Source: Platanthera guangdongensis
Taxonomy: Eukaryota; Streptophyta; Magnoliopsida; Asparagales; Orchidaceae
Direction of reading: 5' to 3'
Assembly (NCBI GenBank): GCA_039583875.1
Contig: CM077165.1
Span: 69,738,757 to 69,802,756 of the forward strand
DNA length: 64,000 nt
Part shown: piece after piece, positions 21,271 through 32,766 of the stretch
How positions within the stretch are numbered: the first letter of the stretch is position 1
How the letters are laid out: each line of letters starts with the position of its first letter
Translations under genes and position numbers: made by a program
The notes under the pieces: generated by a model
Database searches by the model: none
Told to the model about the DNA's origin: nothing
Seen by the model: only the letters and a program-made list of their open reading frames with translations

Positions 21271-24200
21271 GTAAAATGTTGTCTAGCTATTAATCAAAAA
21301 TGGTATCTGAATAGTGGGTGCTCCAAGTACATGACTGGAAGCAAGGATAGCCTAATCAACTTCAAGGCAAAGTTGGGTCCAAGGGTGATCTTTGGAGATT
21401 CCAGCTTTGGACAAACTGAAGGATATGGAGACTTCAACAGTGGAACTGTCACCTTCAGAAAAGTGGCATATGTCAATGGACTCAAACATAACCTAATATC
21501 CATAAGTCAATTATGTGATGCAGGTTATCAGGTTTGCTTTACCAATTTTAAATGCATTATCTCTTCAAATAATCAAACTATTTTAACAGGGTGTAGACAA
21601 GGAAATATATACTTAGTACATTTTAACTCTGCTAACTCAGAAATATGTATGTTCAACCAAGTTAAAAATAACAATATCGTTTGGCATAAGAGACTAGGTC
21701 ATGTCAACCTTAAGAACATATCTAAGCTATCTAGGAACAACCTTGTTAGAGGACTGCCTTCTGGCCCCTGCAAGAAGGAACACCTATGCAAGGCTTGTCA
21801 AGTAGGCAAGCAAACCAAAAATAGCATTAGTCAATTAATAAGAGTGATTAACCTAAGATTTTGTACTTGCTACATATGGACCTCTTTGGACCCATTGCTG
21901 TACAAAGCTTAGGAGGGAAGTCTTACACCTTGGTTATTATAGATGACCTCTCCAGATTCTCTTGGGTTTTCTTCTTGAGAAACAAGTCAGATAACTTTAA
22001 AGTCCTTACAGATTTTCTTAAGGGCATAAGGATTGAGTATTCTACTCCAGTTGCATTGATTAGAAGTGATCATGGTACTGAGTTTGAATCTCTTCCCATG
22101 CAAAGATTCTGTGAGGAGGAAGGTATCAGGCATTGTTTCTCTTCTCTTAGAACTCCTCAACAAAATGTGGTAGCAGAAAGGAAAAATAGAACACTCATTG
22201 AATCTGCAGGAACATTGCTTGCAGATGCACACATGCCCCTATACTTTTGGGCAGAGGCTGTGAGCACAACAAACTATGTGCTGAATAGAAGTTTGATACA
22301 CAAATAAGGGGTAAGACACCCTATGAATTACTCAAAGGGAAGCAACCTAAAATTGATTACTTTAGAACTTTTGGGTGTAGGTGTTTCATTCATAACAATA
22401 ACAAGAAACACATTAGAAAATTTGATGATAAAGCTACAGAGGGAATGTTTCTGGGATATTCCTAAGTTAGCAAAGCTTATAGGGTATTCAATAAATCATC
22501 CTTAAAAATAGAAGAATTTGTACATATTTCTTTTGATGAATCTAACATGTACTATAAGGAGAAGGACTCTTCTACCTCAGATATTTTACAGGTACCTCAC
22601 TTGTGTGAGAAATTGGGTGAGTTGAACCTTCCACAAGAGGTTTTATCACCTCCTCCTCCACAAGCTGATGAATACAATAAAGAAGAACTTTTGGAAGAGG
22701 TTGAATTTCCTTCAATAGCAGACATTATTCCACAAGAGGAATTAAACCCAAATGATGTTGTTGAACCAACTCCACCCACCAAATTTGTCTCACTAAGGGA
22801 TCACCCTAGATCTCAAGTGATTGGAGACATGTCAGTAGGTTTAAAGACAAGGCATCAACTCAACCAAGATGTGATGCATGGTTGTTTCCTCTCCCAAGTT
22901 GAGCCTCAATCCATAAAAGATGCTGAGCAAGATCTCCACTGGATCATTGCAATGCAAGAGGAAATCAATCAATTTGAGAGATGCAGAGTTTGGTATTTAG
23001 TTCCAAGACTCAAAGACTACCCAGTCATTGGAACTAAATGGGTATATAAAAACAAGTTAGATGCCCAAGGTGTAATTGTGAGAAGCAAGACTAGGTTTGT
23101 TGCTCAAGGTTATAGACAAGAAGAATGAATCGACTATGACCAAACTTTTGCACCAGTTGTAAGGTTAGAAGCAATCAGGATTTTCCTTGCTTATGCTGCA
23201 TATAAGAAGTTCAAAGTCTATAAGATTGATGTCAAGAGTGCCTATCTAAATGGAGTATTTAAAGAAGAGGTTTATGTTGAAAAACCTCTAGGTTTTATCT
23301 CTCCAACTTATCCTTCATATGTCTTTAGATTGCATACGGCTCTTTATGGTTTAAAGCAAGCTCCAAGAGCTTGGTATGAGACCTTAGCTAGCTTCCTGAT
23401 AGAGCATAAATTCACTAGAGGAATTGTAGATAAAATATTATTAACTAGGCACCATAAGGATCAAACTTTGTTAGTACAAATTTATGTAAGTGACATTATA
23501 TTTGGGTCTACAGATTCCAAACTATGCAAGAGGTTCTCTGAGCTCATGAATTCAAAGTTTGAAATGAGTAGCATAGGTAAGCTCTCCTACTTCCTTGGTC
23601 TCCAAGTGAAGCAGCCACCTAATGGCATCTTCATATCACAGGCTAAGTATGCTAAAGAGCTTATTAAGAAGTTTGGGATGGCTGATGCCTCAGCAAAGAA
23701 AACACCCATGGCCACTAATGATATAAGAGATTCTGATGAACATGGGAAACCTGTTGATCAAAAATTATATAGGGGCATTATTGGGTCCCTACTATACCTT
23801 ACAGCAAGCAGACCTAACATAATGTTTGCTACATGTCTTTGTGCTTGGTTCCAAGTGAACCCTAAAGAATCTCACCTAGTTTTACTAAAAAGAATTTTGA
23901 GATATATAAAGAGTTGTCCTAGTCTAGGACTTTGATATCCTACTAAGTCAGAATTTGAGTTAACTGGATACTCAGATACTGACTTTGCTGGATGCAAGGT
24001 AGACAAAAAAAGTACCTCAGGGACATGCCAGTTCTTTGTTATGAGATTAGTGTCCTGGTTTTGCAAGAAACAGTCATCTGTGTCTACATCAACTGCTGAA
24101 GCAGAATATATTGCAGCTATCAGTTGCTGTTCCCAGATGTTGTGGATTCAAAATCAACTCCTGGACTATGGGTTCAGCTTAAATAATTCAACTCTCTTAT

Positions 24201-24436
24201 GTGATAACATAAGTGCTATATCCATATCACAAAATCCAGTCCATCACAGTAGGACTAAGCATATAGACATTAGACATCATTTCATTAGAGAGTGTGTAGA
24301 CAAAAATAAAATTAAACTTGTCTATATCTACACTAATTTACAAAGAGCAGATATTTTCACCAAACCCCTGGATGAAAGAAATCACTTGTTCTTTATAAAC
24401 CAGCTTGGAATGATAAATGGAGAAGCTTTAATTTAA
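21256..24436 (+). pseudogene. pol of B: protease, integrase, RT, RNase H
   Basis: The domains follow Copia order. Protease W-Y-L-N-S-G-C-S-K-Y-M-T-G has Asn for the catalytic Asp (21310). The pre-integrase motif W-H-K-R-L-G-H-V is at about 21680. Integrase shows D-L-F-G-P, R-S-D-H-G-T-E-F and P-Q-Q-N-V-V-A-E-R-K, with a frameshift near 21860 and stops near 22304 and 22465. RT includes the G-T-K-W-V-Y block, a TGA at 23126, and the catalytic box Y-V-S-D-I (23483) where Y-V-D-D-I is expected. RNase H has S-T-A-E-A-E-Y and T-K-H-I-D-I-R-H-H-F, ending at a TAA (24434-24436). A TGA (23933) also lies between RT and RNase H. No active enzyme can be made. Confidence 0.92.
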
Positions 24437-24444
24437 TCTCTGTC

Positions 24445-24735
24445 TGTGGTCGACGGTTTGTTGACAGTTCGTCGAACGGAGATCGATGATCTGTGAACCC
24501 ATCGTGAAGATTTCGTTGAACTGAGTTTGACGATCACTTAATAGTGCAACAATTTTTGTCAAACGGAGATCGACGATCCCTGCTTCAGTGAATTTTTCGT
24601 CGAACGGCGATCGACAATTTATTCGTCATCATCAAATAGAGATTGATGAACTCATTTTCTAATAAAATAATTCGTCAACCTCAGATCGAAGATCTTTTTA
24701 TTATTTGTGGAACGGAGTTTGTCGATTCATATTCT
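24445..24735. repeat. Palindrome cluster between B pol and the third ORF
   Basis: Six to eight diverged copies of CGTCGAACGGAGATCGACGAT-type sequence follow the pol stop directly. They are the third such cluster in B. Confidence 0.82.
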
Positions 24736-24799
24736 AAAAACCTTATATCTAGGTTTTTCTTCGACCTCCGCCCTGTGCTTTCAGTTCCATTGCACTTGA

Positions 24800-24820
24800 T
24801 CACTTTTGTGTTTATTGCAG
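24800..24820 (+). promoter_or_regulatory. 3' splice-site-like signal before the B third ORF
   Basis: ATCACTTTTGTGTTTATTGCAG ends nine bases before ATGGCG. The tract is T-rich, without AG until the terminal CAG. Element C has CTTCTTTCTAG seven bases before its ATGGCT. A spliced subgenomic mRNA is inferred, not shown. Confidence 0.5.
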
Positions 24821-24828
24821 GCGCACCC

Positions 24829-27765
24829 ATGGCGATTCCCGTAGGCTGTCTTGGAGCAATGAAGTTTGATACATGATTTGATATAGATTTTGAGTCGTTT
24901 CAACACTCGGATCCTATTTTCCTTGAATTTCTACAACTGCTTGAAGATCAGTAGTTGAAGAACTTGATAACCACCAGAATAAAGATAGTCGGTGCTGAGA
25001 TCAGAGAATGGGTTTACACCTCCTCTCCAGATGAGAACACCATGACTGGCACAATATCGGGTAATGAAATATCTCTTACCCCTGCTATCCTGGCAGAGAT
25101 TTTTGGATTAGCTAATGGTGAAGAAAAATTGGAGATTGACAGTGGAGAATTTGATGAAATGTTAAATAAGATGGGTTATTCTAGAGCAACACCCATCAAA
25201 CTGCTAAATAAACATCTATCTGCTGAATATAAGTTTCTAGTAGATGTTGTGGGTAAGGTACTGCTGGGAAAGCACACAATCCATGAATACATCACTAGGC
25301 ATCAATTCCTAGTGATGTGTGCTGTGGTGTATAAGAAGCCTATGAATTGGGCTAAGATTATGTTTGAGTTGATATGAAAAAAGAACACCAAGAAAGAGGT
25401 GTGTTTTGGAATGATTCTGGGAATCTTCCTTCAGGAGAAGGCTGCTGAATCCCTGGTCACACTAACCATATTCATTAATTCCTCTAAGAGGCTCACTTGT
25501 GCCCTCTTTGGAAGGTGGGATAGGAACATCACCAAGCCATCCAAGGCTTCTTCCTCTTCCTCCGGGCCTTCTAAGAGTACAAGGGATGCTCTAGCGACTC
25601 CCCGCCCTACTGAAGATGCTCCATCTTCTCTTCCACCACCTCCAACCATCCAGAGTCATCCTCAGATGGTAGACCAACTCCCCTCACCAGTTCCTAAACC
25701 AGTCCATACTCCAACAACAGATGATACACCAACTCCACCACCTCCATCATCTCCAGTACCTCTATCACAAAACTCATATTCAATCTTATACATCCCCTTC
25801 ACAAACTCATATTCACTCTCATACATCAAATCAATCCCCGGATGGTACACCAACTCCTCCTCAATCTCCTTTTCCATCCCACCTTCTATACATCACAAAT
25901 GAAACATTCTTCTCATCACCTACATTCAATCTGCTCACCTCTTTACCATCTCCTCATACATCTCCAGTCCATGACATTCCCAGTCACTCACCATCACCTC
26001 CTCCACCATCATCTGCCATTCACCCTTCTGTTTCCACTAAGACACCTCCTGCATTCCTACAACTAGACCCCTCCATCATTCCACCTCTTCTAACACTTCT
26101 CACTCCCCTCCTCAAAACCCTCATAGTAGAGGCTATTTCACCTCTTGCTTCTTCCATCACTTCTCTTGTTGCTCAAATCTCTGCTCTCTCTATCCCTCCT
26201 TCTTCAGTCAGGGGCCCGGCTCCAGTACCCACTAAAACCAGGTAGGGGGAGATACTCTGTGAAGAAGCAGCAGTAGCAGCAGAAGAAGTAGCAGCAGCAG
26301 CAGTAGAAGATGCAATAGCAGCAGCAGAAGAAGCAGCACAGAAGCAGAAGCAGCTGATGATTTGATTGATTTAATTAATTTTATTGAATCTGATTTGGAT
26401 TTGGATTAGAAAGTCACAGAAGAAATAAAAATTGTGGGTGATTACATTATAAATCCCACAGTAGATCTTTTGAATTTGTTGAATATTTTTGATACAGTTC
26501 ACTTGAACTCTCTACTCGAATACAGCATAAAGCCATCCATGGCTGTAGTCCCATATACCTCCCCAATAAGCCCCAAGGTTGCCATGCAACTCAAGGATAG
26601 TTTTGTTATTACAGAGGTTCACGTCATTCCATCTCCACCTAAAGCTAATTCCTTCATTGCTTCTTCCCCTCCCAGAGTCATCTCTGCTCCAACCTTCATT
26701 ATGGATGATAGCCCCATGCCTGATCTTGATGAATTGATCATGGCTGATATTGAAGAAGAGAATAAATCAGTTCCTGAAAGCACTGATGTGTATAATTCTC
26801 CAGCTCCAGCTCTTCCTCCAGCTCCTCCCCAGGCAGAAAAACTGTTGATATATGCAGAGTCTTTGAAAGAAATTAATGCTTTATATAATAATCCATAAGA
26901 CTCCTCAGATGATGATGATGATGAGGATCCATATGATAGTCCCTCTGCTAAGAAAAGGAAAATTTCTAAGAAAAGGAAAGCCGCTCCAGCTCCTACTCTA
27001 AAGATAAACCCAACACATGATACTCCCTATTATATTCTTCAGAATATCACTCCAAACAAGGGCATGCCAGCTTGGATGTGGCTGTCCATGAATCAGCAGA
27101 AAGAAAGGAAGAAAAGCAGGAAGTATTCTCCTCCTCCATAAAGATACAGGAAGGATCCTCCTCCACCTCCTCCACCTGCTGCTGGTGCTTTAGGCTCTTC
27201 ATCTCAGAGGACTACCTAATATCAAACCTATCAGAGACAGCAGGGTAGATCTTCTTCTTCTTGAAGCAGCCAGCACAGGTACTACTCCTCAGGCAAGCGA
27301 CAACAATTTCAACATCAACAGCAATATATACAAGAAACTACTGAACACCGAAAGGCTGAAAGTCCAAAGAGACCTGCATCCCCTCCTATTCCATTTGAGG
27401 AACAAGAAACAACTACTACTGCAAGGATGGTCAGGTTCCAAGAATTGGTTGGTCTTTCTATGATCAACAAAGCCAAAGCTGAAGGAAAGGATGTCTCTCA
27501 ATACTCAACAATGTCCAAATACAGTAAGGAGGAGCTAAATAGGTTTTCAAAAGCTAACAAATTCTTTAATGTAGATGACTATATGAAATTACATCCGGAA
27601 GCTGTGGTGCCAAGGGCTACTTCCCTCAATATTATTGGAGCTGCTGATATGACAATGACAAAGACTCATGCAGCCAATCCAAATAGGGAAATCAAGTTTA
27701 CTCAGCCCGATGATAAAGCTAAAGAGTTAAGCAAAAGGAGCCAAAACAGAAGAAATGAATTTTAA
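24829..27765 (+). pseudogene. Third ORF of element B
   Basis: Accessory protein of unknown function encoded after pol. The ATG at 24829 starts M-A-I-P-V; stops occur at 24874 and 24952. Residues at 24955-25440 (V-D-V-V-G-K-V-L-L-G-K-H-T-I-H-E-Y-I, then W-A-K-I-M-F-E) match the N-terminal domain of the C third ORF and, as I recall, resemble the 'putative plant transposon protein' family. A long Ser/Pro/Thr-rich stretch follows (25540-26245, with a frameshift near 25740), then a CAG/GAA-rich repeat (26250-26370). The last part (26434-27765) has acidic and proline-rich segments, a basic cluster A-K-K-R-K-I-S-K-K-R-K near 26955, and a 110-residue helical end. The C-terminal W-x-P-x-S block of I, C and D is not evident. 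I see no signal peptide or membrane span. Confidence 0.72.
26250..26370 (+). repeat. CAG/GAA trinucleotide-rich repeat
   Basis: Runs of GCAGCA and GAAGAAG inside the third ORF of B. The repeat would encode Ala/Glu or Gln-rich sequence depending on frame. Slippage here may have broken the frame. Confidence 0.75.
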
Positions 27766-27923
27766 CAGTTTAGTCTTTCTATTGTCTTAAAACTGCTTAT
27801 TTATTTTCTGATACAAAACTCACTGTATATATATATATATATGCTGCATATTTTAAAGTTTCCTGCCAGATATATTTTTCTTGCTTTGTTAATATTTTGT
27901 GTCTGTAACTAGTGACCTCACCC

Positions 27924-27937
27924 AAATAGGGTGAGAC
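27924..27937 (+). other. Polypurine tract of B
   Basis: AAATAGGGTGAGAC directly precedes the 3' LTR. Elements C and D have AAATAGGGGGAGAT in the same place on the minus strand. Confidence 0.8.
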
Positions 27938-28149
27938 TGTTGGATCCCTAGTTGGATTTGGGCTATGTTCACTAAATTATGATATTTGACCCAACATGCA
28001 TAGCTAGGGTCATGATTGTGTCCTATAGTATAGGCCATGTCCTTAGAGTCAACATTGCTTGGACCAACCAACAATAGACTGTAGAAGACTCCAGACTTAG
28101 AGAAATTTCAAAGTTTCAGGAAAGTGAGTTCGACGTTCGTCGAACTCAG
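27938..28149 (+). repeat. 3' LTR of B, truncated
   Basis: The first 212 bp of the LTR (compare 17327-17538) stop after CGTCGAACTCAG. The next bases belong to gypsy element H, so a deletion or illegitimate recombination joined the two. Confidence 0.85.
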
Positions 28150-28922
28150 TAGTTTTCAGAAATATATAAATAGACCCAAGGGGGTACCTCAGAAGGCATG
28201 CTTATTTGTGCCCCAGTCTTCTTGGGCTTTTTGAGATATCCTTAGCTCGACATTTGGCTAGGGAGGGGAAGAACTCTAAGATCTTCCGGGTATGTGGTGG
28301 GACCTCCACGCCGAGCCTTTAGGTTTTTCCCCGGTTTTTTCCTTAGTCGTTTAGCTCACGAGAGAGAAGTAACAGTGCGATAATCCCTTGCCCAAGGGTG
28401 AACTCCATAGAGATCGAGTTTTTGGTTTCAAAATTTTTAGTGTGGTGAGCGTGGAGCATGGTCAGCACAAAAAATCTTTAGCATGCATGATGACTGGAGG
28501 AAAAGGGCAAGGTTCGGACTAAGCCGACTCACCGCTCCCTCCCCCCTCTCACCACGGTGGGGATGTTCAAGGAGTTCAAGCAGGAGGTGCTTGGCCTCTT
28601 CAGGTTCGCACTCGGCACGCATGCTGAGTGGTCGACACTAGTTGTTCTAGTCGCTGTCGACCCGGCTCTAGGCGAGGATGCCCCGGCTCAGCGAGCTGGG
28701 AAGGAGGTTGTAGAGGAGGGGAGTGGGCGCGATCTCCCTAGGCGATTTCTCTTCCTTAGCTCGGCAAGTGGAGGCCTGTTCGGCAAGATGGAGGTGCGAG
28801 ATTCTCCGTCTTGCCCAGCAAGAGGAGGCAGCCCATTTAGCGAGCTGGTATCTTCTGCCCTAGTTCTATAAGGTTTCAGGGAGCTGGAGATGTCCTACTA
28901 CACCGGGAAGGATGACCCAGTC
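28150..28922 (+). pseudogene. Tat-like gypsy fragment H: LTR end and gag start
   Basis: The left part (28150-28440) looks like the downstream part of an LTR: TATATAAATA at 28163-28172, then a leader with a GGGACCTCCACGCCG segment. From about 28560 a GC-richer region begins with M-F-K-E-F-K-Q-E and leads to M-S-Y-Y-T-G-K-D-D-P-V at the J insertion site. The frame resumes after J at 38622 with gag sequence, so this is the gag of a Tat/Retand-like element by its T-G-K-D-D-P and A-R-E-W-F-H-Y-L-P motifs. The LTR boundaries are uncertain. Confidence 0.6.
28163..28172 (+). promoter_or_regulatory. TATA box of the H LTR remnant
   Basis: TATATAAATA at 28163-28172, followed by GACCCAAGGG. Confidence 0.5.
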
Positions 28923-31342
28923 TGTAATGCCCTGAAACTCAAAGGAGCGACGGGTGACGTTTTGGGCCAGTTTTGGGTTCTGGCAGGAGGCACACGGCCT
29001 GGGACGCGGGCGTGTCCCAGGGCGTGTTAGGCTTGTGTCGTCGAGTTGGTCGAGAGGTCGACGATTTTGGAGTCGACGATCGTCGAGCAGAGAACACGGC
29101 CTGCGACACGTGTGTGTCGCAGGGCATGTCAAGGGCGTGTCAAGGCCGTGTCGACGATCGGCCCAGGGTGTCGACGAATTTTGCTCGACGTTGTGTCGAG
29201 ACAGGGCACACGGCCTACGACATGGGCGTGTCGCAGGGCGTGTCGACCCGTATCGACACTCAGCCCGTGAAGTCGACACTGTTCTTGACGAAGTGGCGAG
29301 ACATGGAACACGGCCTGCGACACGGGCGTATCGCAGGGCATGTCGACCCGTGTCGACACTCGTCCCAGGGAGTCGACGAATTTTGCTCGACGATGTGTCG
29401 AGTGAAGGCACACGGCCTAGGACACGGGCGTGTCCAATGCCGTGTCGTCAGGTCGACGATCTTCGCTCGACGAAGTGTCGAGTGTCGAGACCGTGTACAC
29501 GGACTAGAGCCCAGGCGTGTTGAGGTATATACGGGCAATGACACGGGCATGTCCTAGACCCCGTGCAGTGCTCGGGTTGAATTTGGGTTAAATCGATGGG
29601 GGTACACGGCCGGCCACACGGCCGTATCAGGTGGAACACGGGCGTGTCAGGTCGAACACGGGCGTGTTTGATGCTCGTGTGTTGTTCCAGGTGAGTCGAT
29701 TTTGACGGCGAATGAGGCACACGTCCCTGGACACGGGCGTGTGCCAGGCTGTGTGCGATCCAGATTGGGCATTTCAGTCCCGAATCAAAGCCGTTCGTTT
29801 CTTTATTTTGGGATCCGATGGTTGGGGGTTGTTCCTACTGTGATATACCTGGGATTGGACATTGAAACCCTCACTTTTCATGAGTGATTATCTTTCTAAA
29901 GATTAGAGAGAGAGGAGAGCCAAGGAAGAAAGAAGAAGCTAGATCCGGCCATTGAAGGAGCTTCGAAGCTCCAAATCGCGAGCCGACTCCGGATCCACGA
30001 AGGCAAAGCTAGTGCGGTGCTTTTTATCTGCTTACTTTTCCATGGAGCCAAAGAAAAATGCAAGGGTAATGACTCTCTTCTTGAGCATGAGTAGCTCTCC
30101 TTCTTTGCATAGGAAGCCCGCTCTCGCGAGTTTGCGGCGAGTTGGAGGCGTTCCTTCGGGTAGATATGTGAAGTCCCCGTTGTTTAGAGTCCGTAAGCGA
30201 GAACGGACATAGGCATGATGTGTGAAGCCTACCCCGACATGTTGGTCTGGATTGGTGATGTTGCATTGCATAAATGCCGGAGAAGACTCCGTGCTATTGG
30301 TTGTTTTCGGGCTTTCTACACGGTAGATTGCAGTAGGGAGCCTTGGGGATTAACCTAAAGGTGCACCCGGAAAACTGGGCGGATACGTGTTCCTGCCAAC
30401 TTGGTGTCCTGAGAGCCAACTTGAACATAACCGGGTTATGTGAAATGTGATGGAAATGGGACTCGGGAGAAGTTTGACCTGCGCAAATGGCTTAAATTAT
30501 CATTGCGATGTGAGCACGGGTTAGATGGAACCGTACCCGCTCTATGTCGTTCGGTTAAAGAGACCTAAGGGTACGTGGCACTTGCCGTTGGCATAGATTA
30601 GGGTCTTTGGCGGTCTATGGCTTAAATTGTCGTGACCCAGGCCAAGATGACAAAATGCTCATAGGTTTGGCCGTCAAAGTGGCGGTGGTGAGATCAGAAT
30701 GTCTATGGCTTGAATTGACGTGACATCGACCGGTTCACCGAGAATGTGCCCTGAGAGCACGGGGCGTGTGGCCGTATGAGCCAACGTCTGTGATGAAATG
30801 AATATTGATAAATTGCTTGCTTATTCTAATGAATGCAGGGAAGGAGCATCGCCACCCCGAGTTGGGCGGGATCGTTATAATTTGGTCAGCATTGCTGACC
30901 GTTGCCTTGTTTTGCCACCGCGCGGTGGTTTGTTGCTTGCAGGTGCTGCTGGACCAAGCGGTCAATAGCGGGATAAAGCCCAAGTTGCGAAGTTGGCCCT
31001 CGAAGGCCTAATTGGAGTGTTTACTCCTTTATTCATGTATGACCGGCCTGCATGCCGTGGTTTGTAAAACATGTAATATCAAGTGAATCATTTTGTAAGG
31101 CCTTAAGGCTTGTACTGGTGTACGTATAACATTCCTATTTGGTATTAGTGTACATTCATGCTTTAGTGCTGGGTTCGTTATTGCAACTTTTATAAACTGC
31201 TTCCGCTAGAATGCTCTGTGTAGGACGTTATGATTGGTTGGATGGTTTCCATGAGTAACCACCCGGTCTGTCTGTGGCATACGACGTCGGGCCCCGGCCA
31301 GACCTACTGCTATATGTTATGCGACGGATAGGGGGTGTTACA
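28923..31342 (+). repeat. 5' LTR of J (2420 bp)
   Basis: Begins TGTAATGCCC and ends GGTGTTACA. The first 850 bp are an array of ACACGGGCGTGTC and GTGTCGACAC words; the downstream part is unique sequence including the GGTCAGCATTGCTGACC inverted repeat (30888-30904). Confidence 0.93.
28981..29760. repeat. Palindrome array in the J 5' LTR
   Basis: Repeats of ACGGCCTGCGACACGGGCGTGTCGCAGG-like modules, each able to pair with itself, with TCGACGATCGTCGAG and GTGTCGACACTC words between. Both strands show long spurious frames. The second LTR has the same array at 36264-37030. Confidence 0.9.
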
Positions 31343-31345
31343 ATT

Positions 31346-31359
31346 TGGTATCAAACTAC
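31346..31359 (+). other. Primer-binding site of J
   Basis: TGGTATCAAACTAC begins three bases after the LTR. It is a mutated form of TGGTATCAGAGC (initiator-Met tRNA), the usual primer of this lineage. Confidence 0.75.
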
Positions 31360-31567
31360 TGGTTTTGGTCAGGCTTCAGTTGAATTCGTAGACGAATTCT
31401 TTTTAAGGGGTGGTGAGCACATTGTGTGCGTCATCGTTATAACGGTAAAAAAACCCATGAATGTCCACTTAGGAATGAACATACACGTGTTGGAGGAACC
31501 TGCGTGTTCCTATAATTGTTGTTTGCAATTTTATTTGGTCGCTTAACGGTGTTTTGTACCACTATAG

Positions 31568-32690
31568 GTGACTAGGAGTAGTGTTGGGTCATCGGAACGT
31601 CGAGTTTCTGAGCCTAGCAGTGCACCAGATGTTGCTCCTACAACACCTCTATCGGCTGAGAACATACAATTGGTGGCCGAAGTGGTGTTGGCTGTGATAA
31701 ATGCACAGCCTGCAAGGCAAACGCAGCAGCCCGCTCCTGCTATGGAGCAGGAACGTCTTCAAGAGGCTGAGCCGAGGAGAGTGGAGCAAGTGGTTGTGGA
31801 ACCGGTGGTGCCAAGGAGGGCAACCGAGAGACAGCTTAAGCATGTTATGAGCTTTAATCCTCCTGTATTCTCGGGGTTGGGAACCCCATCTCAAGCTGAA
31901 GACTGGCTCTCCAGGGTGAAGAGAGTCATGACAACAACGGAGACGGAGGAGTGGCAAATGACCACCATCGCTACGTTGCTTCTGGACGGTGAAGCGAGAA
32001 TGTGGTGGGAAGGACTGGAGCTGCACCTATTGAGAGGTAGGCAACTTATTGATGTCTCGATGGAAGAGTTCTCGAGATTGTTCTTGGCTAGATACCTCCC
32101 TTCGATACAGAAGATAGCGTTGGAGAATGAGTTTCTGAAGTTGGTTCAGGGTGAGAGGAGCGTGGATGAATATCTCCACGAGTTTACTCGTTTGAGTCGA
32201 TATGCTAGCTCCACTATTATGGATGAGGAGCGCAAGACTAATCGCTTCTATGAAGGGTTGAGAGATGAGTTGAGGTTACTACTCTCGGGGCCGATAACGC
32301 AGGGTTTCTTAACCTTGGAGAAGGACATGAAGAATGTACAAGCAAAGAAAAGCTTGGGTGATAAGAAATCTGAATTCAAAGTGCCGACTACTTCAAAGTC
32401 CGGCTATCGGAGGTCTTTCAAGAAGCATAGGAATTCGGGTCCAGCTCCTTCTGGTGCTTCTGGGGCGACTACGAGTCGAACCCCGGACGCGTGTTTTACT
32501 TGTGGAAAGACGGGGCACTTTGCCCGTGACTGTTGGAGCGGACATCCTAAGTCCGAGAGAAGGCCGGGAGCTACTTATGAAGAGAAGGGAAAGGCGGTGG
32601 AGTCGATCGCGTCCCACTATGCTCCGGCCCAACCAAGGGTGTACAATCTTGGCCAACAGGAGGCCATCAAACAGGCTGATGTGGTGACAG
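31568..32690 (+). pseudogene. gag of J
   Basis: Gag of the Ty3/Gypsy particle. The frame opens right after an in-frame TAG with GTG-ACT-AGG, where an ATG start is expected; the first in-frame ATG is about 58 codons later. It therefore seems to have lost its start codon. The retrotransposon gag domain spans roughly residues 95-250 (F-S-G-L-G-T-P, A-E-D-W-L, M-W-W-E-G-L, F-L-A-R-Y-L-P). A basic stretch follows, then a CCHC knuckle C-F-T-C-G-K-T-G-H-F-A-R-D-C (about residue 310). No stop interrupts it up to a CAG/GTATGG donor-like site at 32690/32691. If unspliced, it reads 11 more residues and ends at a TAA (32723). Confidence 0.85.
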
Positions 32691-32766
32691 GTATGGTTAA
32701 ACTCATAGCAAGTCAATTTCTTTAAATACTTGTTATGCACATGTTACCTTACCACTGCTTGTTTAG
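32691..32766 (+). other. Probable 76-bp intron at the gag-protease junction of J
   Basis: The segment starts GTATGG after ACAG and ends TGCTTGTTTAG before GA. It is A/T-rich, holds stops in the gag frame, and is not a multiple of three. Removing it places gag in frame with the protease, leading directly to the A-L-F-D-T-G-A active site. Its size is near the lower limit for plant introns. No RNA evidence is available. Confidence 0.68.

Larger units (their letters stand above)
17327..28149 (+). mobile_element. Sirevirus-type Copia element B
   Basis: The order is 5' LTR, primer site, gag, protease-integrase-RT-RNase H, linker, third ORF, polypurine tract and a 3' LTR that breaks off after 212 bp. 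It inserted in gypsy fragment G; the 5 bp before it are ACGAA, and the matching right-hand copy is lost. It is the longest Sirevirus copy in the window and the only one showing all three coding blocks, but every block carries disabling changes. Confidence 0.9.

Noticed and set aside
28866..29720. Arg/His-rich frames in both orientations in the J LTRs
   Set aside because: They are products of the ACACGGGCGTGTC array, present in multiple frames and in the 3' LTR too.
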